From an uncultured Cocleimonas sp. (GTDB lineage: Bacteria; Pseudomonadota; Gammaproteobacteria; Thiotrichales; Thiotrichaceae): a stretch of 23,627 bases of DNA. Below are positions 23,320 through 23,627 of this stretch, one piece after another (positions within the stretch are counted from its first letter, which is position 1; every line of letters begins with the position of its first letter). The notes under the pieces were generated by a model that saw only the letters and a list, made by a program, of their open reading frames with translations, was not told where the DNA came from and made no database searches. A program made the position numbers and the translations under genes. Where the stretch lies: NCBI GenBank assembly GCA_938041705.1, contig CALISP010000165.1, forward strand, positions 1 to 23,627. The letters are read 5' to 3'.

Positions 23320-23627
23320 ATGTTACTAAATGTACGTAAAATTTTATTGGGCTTTGCTTTTTCTTTATTTCTATTACCGATGGTAGCTTTTGCATCAACG
23401 GAATTTAAAGGCACTGAAACAGTAAATATTAATAAAGCCAATGCAGCAACTTTAGCAGCCTACTTAAAAGGTATTGGGCCAAACAAAGCAGAAGCAATTG
23501 TAAAGTTTAGAAAATCAAACGGTAGCTTTAAAAGTGCAGCAGATATTAAAAACGTACCAGGCGTTGGTGACGAAACTTATAAAGATATTAAAAGTAAGAT
23601 TTCAACATCTCGTGGTAAAAGTGTTGC
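23320..23627 (+). CDS. ComEA-like helix-hairpin-helix protein (3' truncated by window edge)
   Basis: The visible 102 residues begin with a signal peptide (MLLNVRKILLGFAFSLFLLPMVAFA, likely cut after A25), then the ComEA-type double helix-hairpin-helix domain: VNINKANAATLAAYLKGIGPNKAEAIVKFR followed by GSFKSAADIKNVPGVGDETYKDIKSKIS. This fold binds DNA non-specifically. ComEA proteins work in the periplasm to hold and ratchet incoming DNA during transformation; small homologues also occur in species not known to be competent. The start is clear: AGGAG at 23309-23313, six bases before the ATG. The signal and one domain suggest a short, soluble periplasmic form, with little missing at the right edge. 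It follows gspF by 47 bases on the same strand, where gspG would usually be. Confidence 0.9.
   Translation, partial: MLLNVRKILLGFAFSLFLLPMVAFASTEFKGTETVNINKANAATLAAYLKGIGPNKAEAIVKFRKSNGSFKSAADIKNVPGVGDETYKDIKSKISTSRGKSV

Overview
The window is an AT-rich stretch of a Gammaproteobacterium chromosome. The evidence is the combination of CmoA/CmoB (wobble-uridine modification of tRNA), a Kdo transferase (Gram-negative outer membrane), a SlyD prolyl isomerase with a His/Cys tail, a PilU-type twitching ATPase, a type II secretion cluster and two c-di-GMP signalling proteins. I cannot name the genus. The intergenic DNA is very AT-rich, several genes lack a clear Shine-Dalgarno site, and I see no insertion sequence, phage gene, tRNA, rRNA or CRISPR array.

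Layout, left to right. Positions 3-131 hold the tail of an unrecognised gene. Next is a cmoA-cmoB pair (183-1934), then parA-parB (2076-3780) and a small unknown gene, all on the plus strand. On the minus strand follow a membrane-anchored GGDEF/EAL protein (4338-6593, degenerate GGDEF, intact-looking EAL) and, upstream of it, a 740-residue single-pass protein with about six tandem beta-sandwich-like repeats (6725-8947). htpG runs on the plus strand from a likely heat-shock promoter to a strong terminator (9029-11055). Two minus-strand genes come next: a periplasmic-sensor GGDEF/EAL protein (11101-13491) and slyD (13792-14289). waaA (plus) and pilU (minus) converge with one base between their stop codons. 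A stretch of about 1 kb without an intact gene (17230-18245) contains a decayed yjbQ gene (two stops and one frameshift). The window ends with a compact gspD-gspE-gspF operon followed by a ComEA-like helix-hairpin-helix gene cut by the window edge.

How the genes fit together: the two EAL proteins, PilU, the type II secretion genes and the large periplasmic repeat protein suggest a cell that regulates surface attachment, twitching and secretion through c-di-GMP; that link is inference from gene content. The remaining genes are housekeeping: chromosome partition, tRNA modification, chaperones and lipopolysaccharide assembly.

The least explained items are the repeat protein, the 151-residue gene behind parB, a CAGTTTA...AAAAGTAGGG motif found three times between genes, two dyads in front of a GGDEF/EAL gene, the basic C-terminal extension of GspD, and the yjbQ relic. 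Nothing seen here proves a new system; the best candidate for undescribed biology is the repeat protein and its c-di-GMP neighbour.
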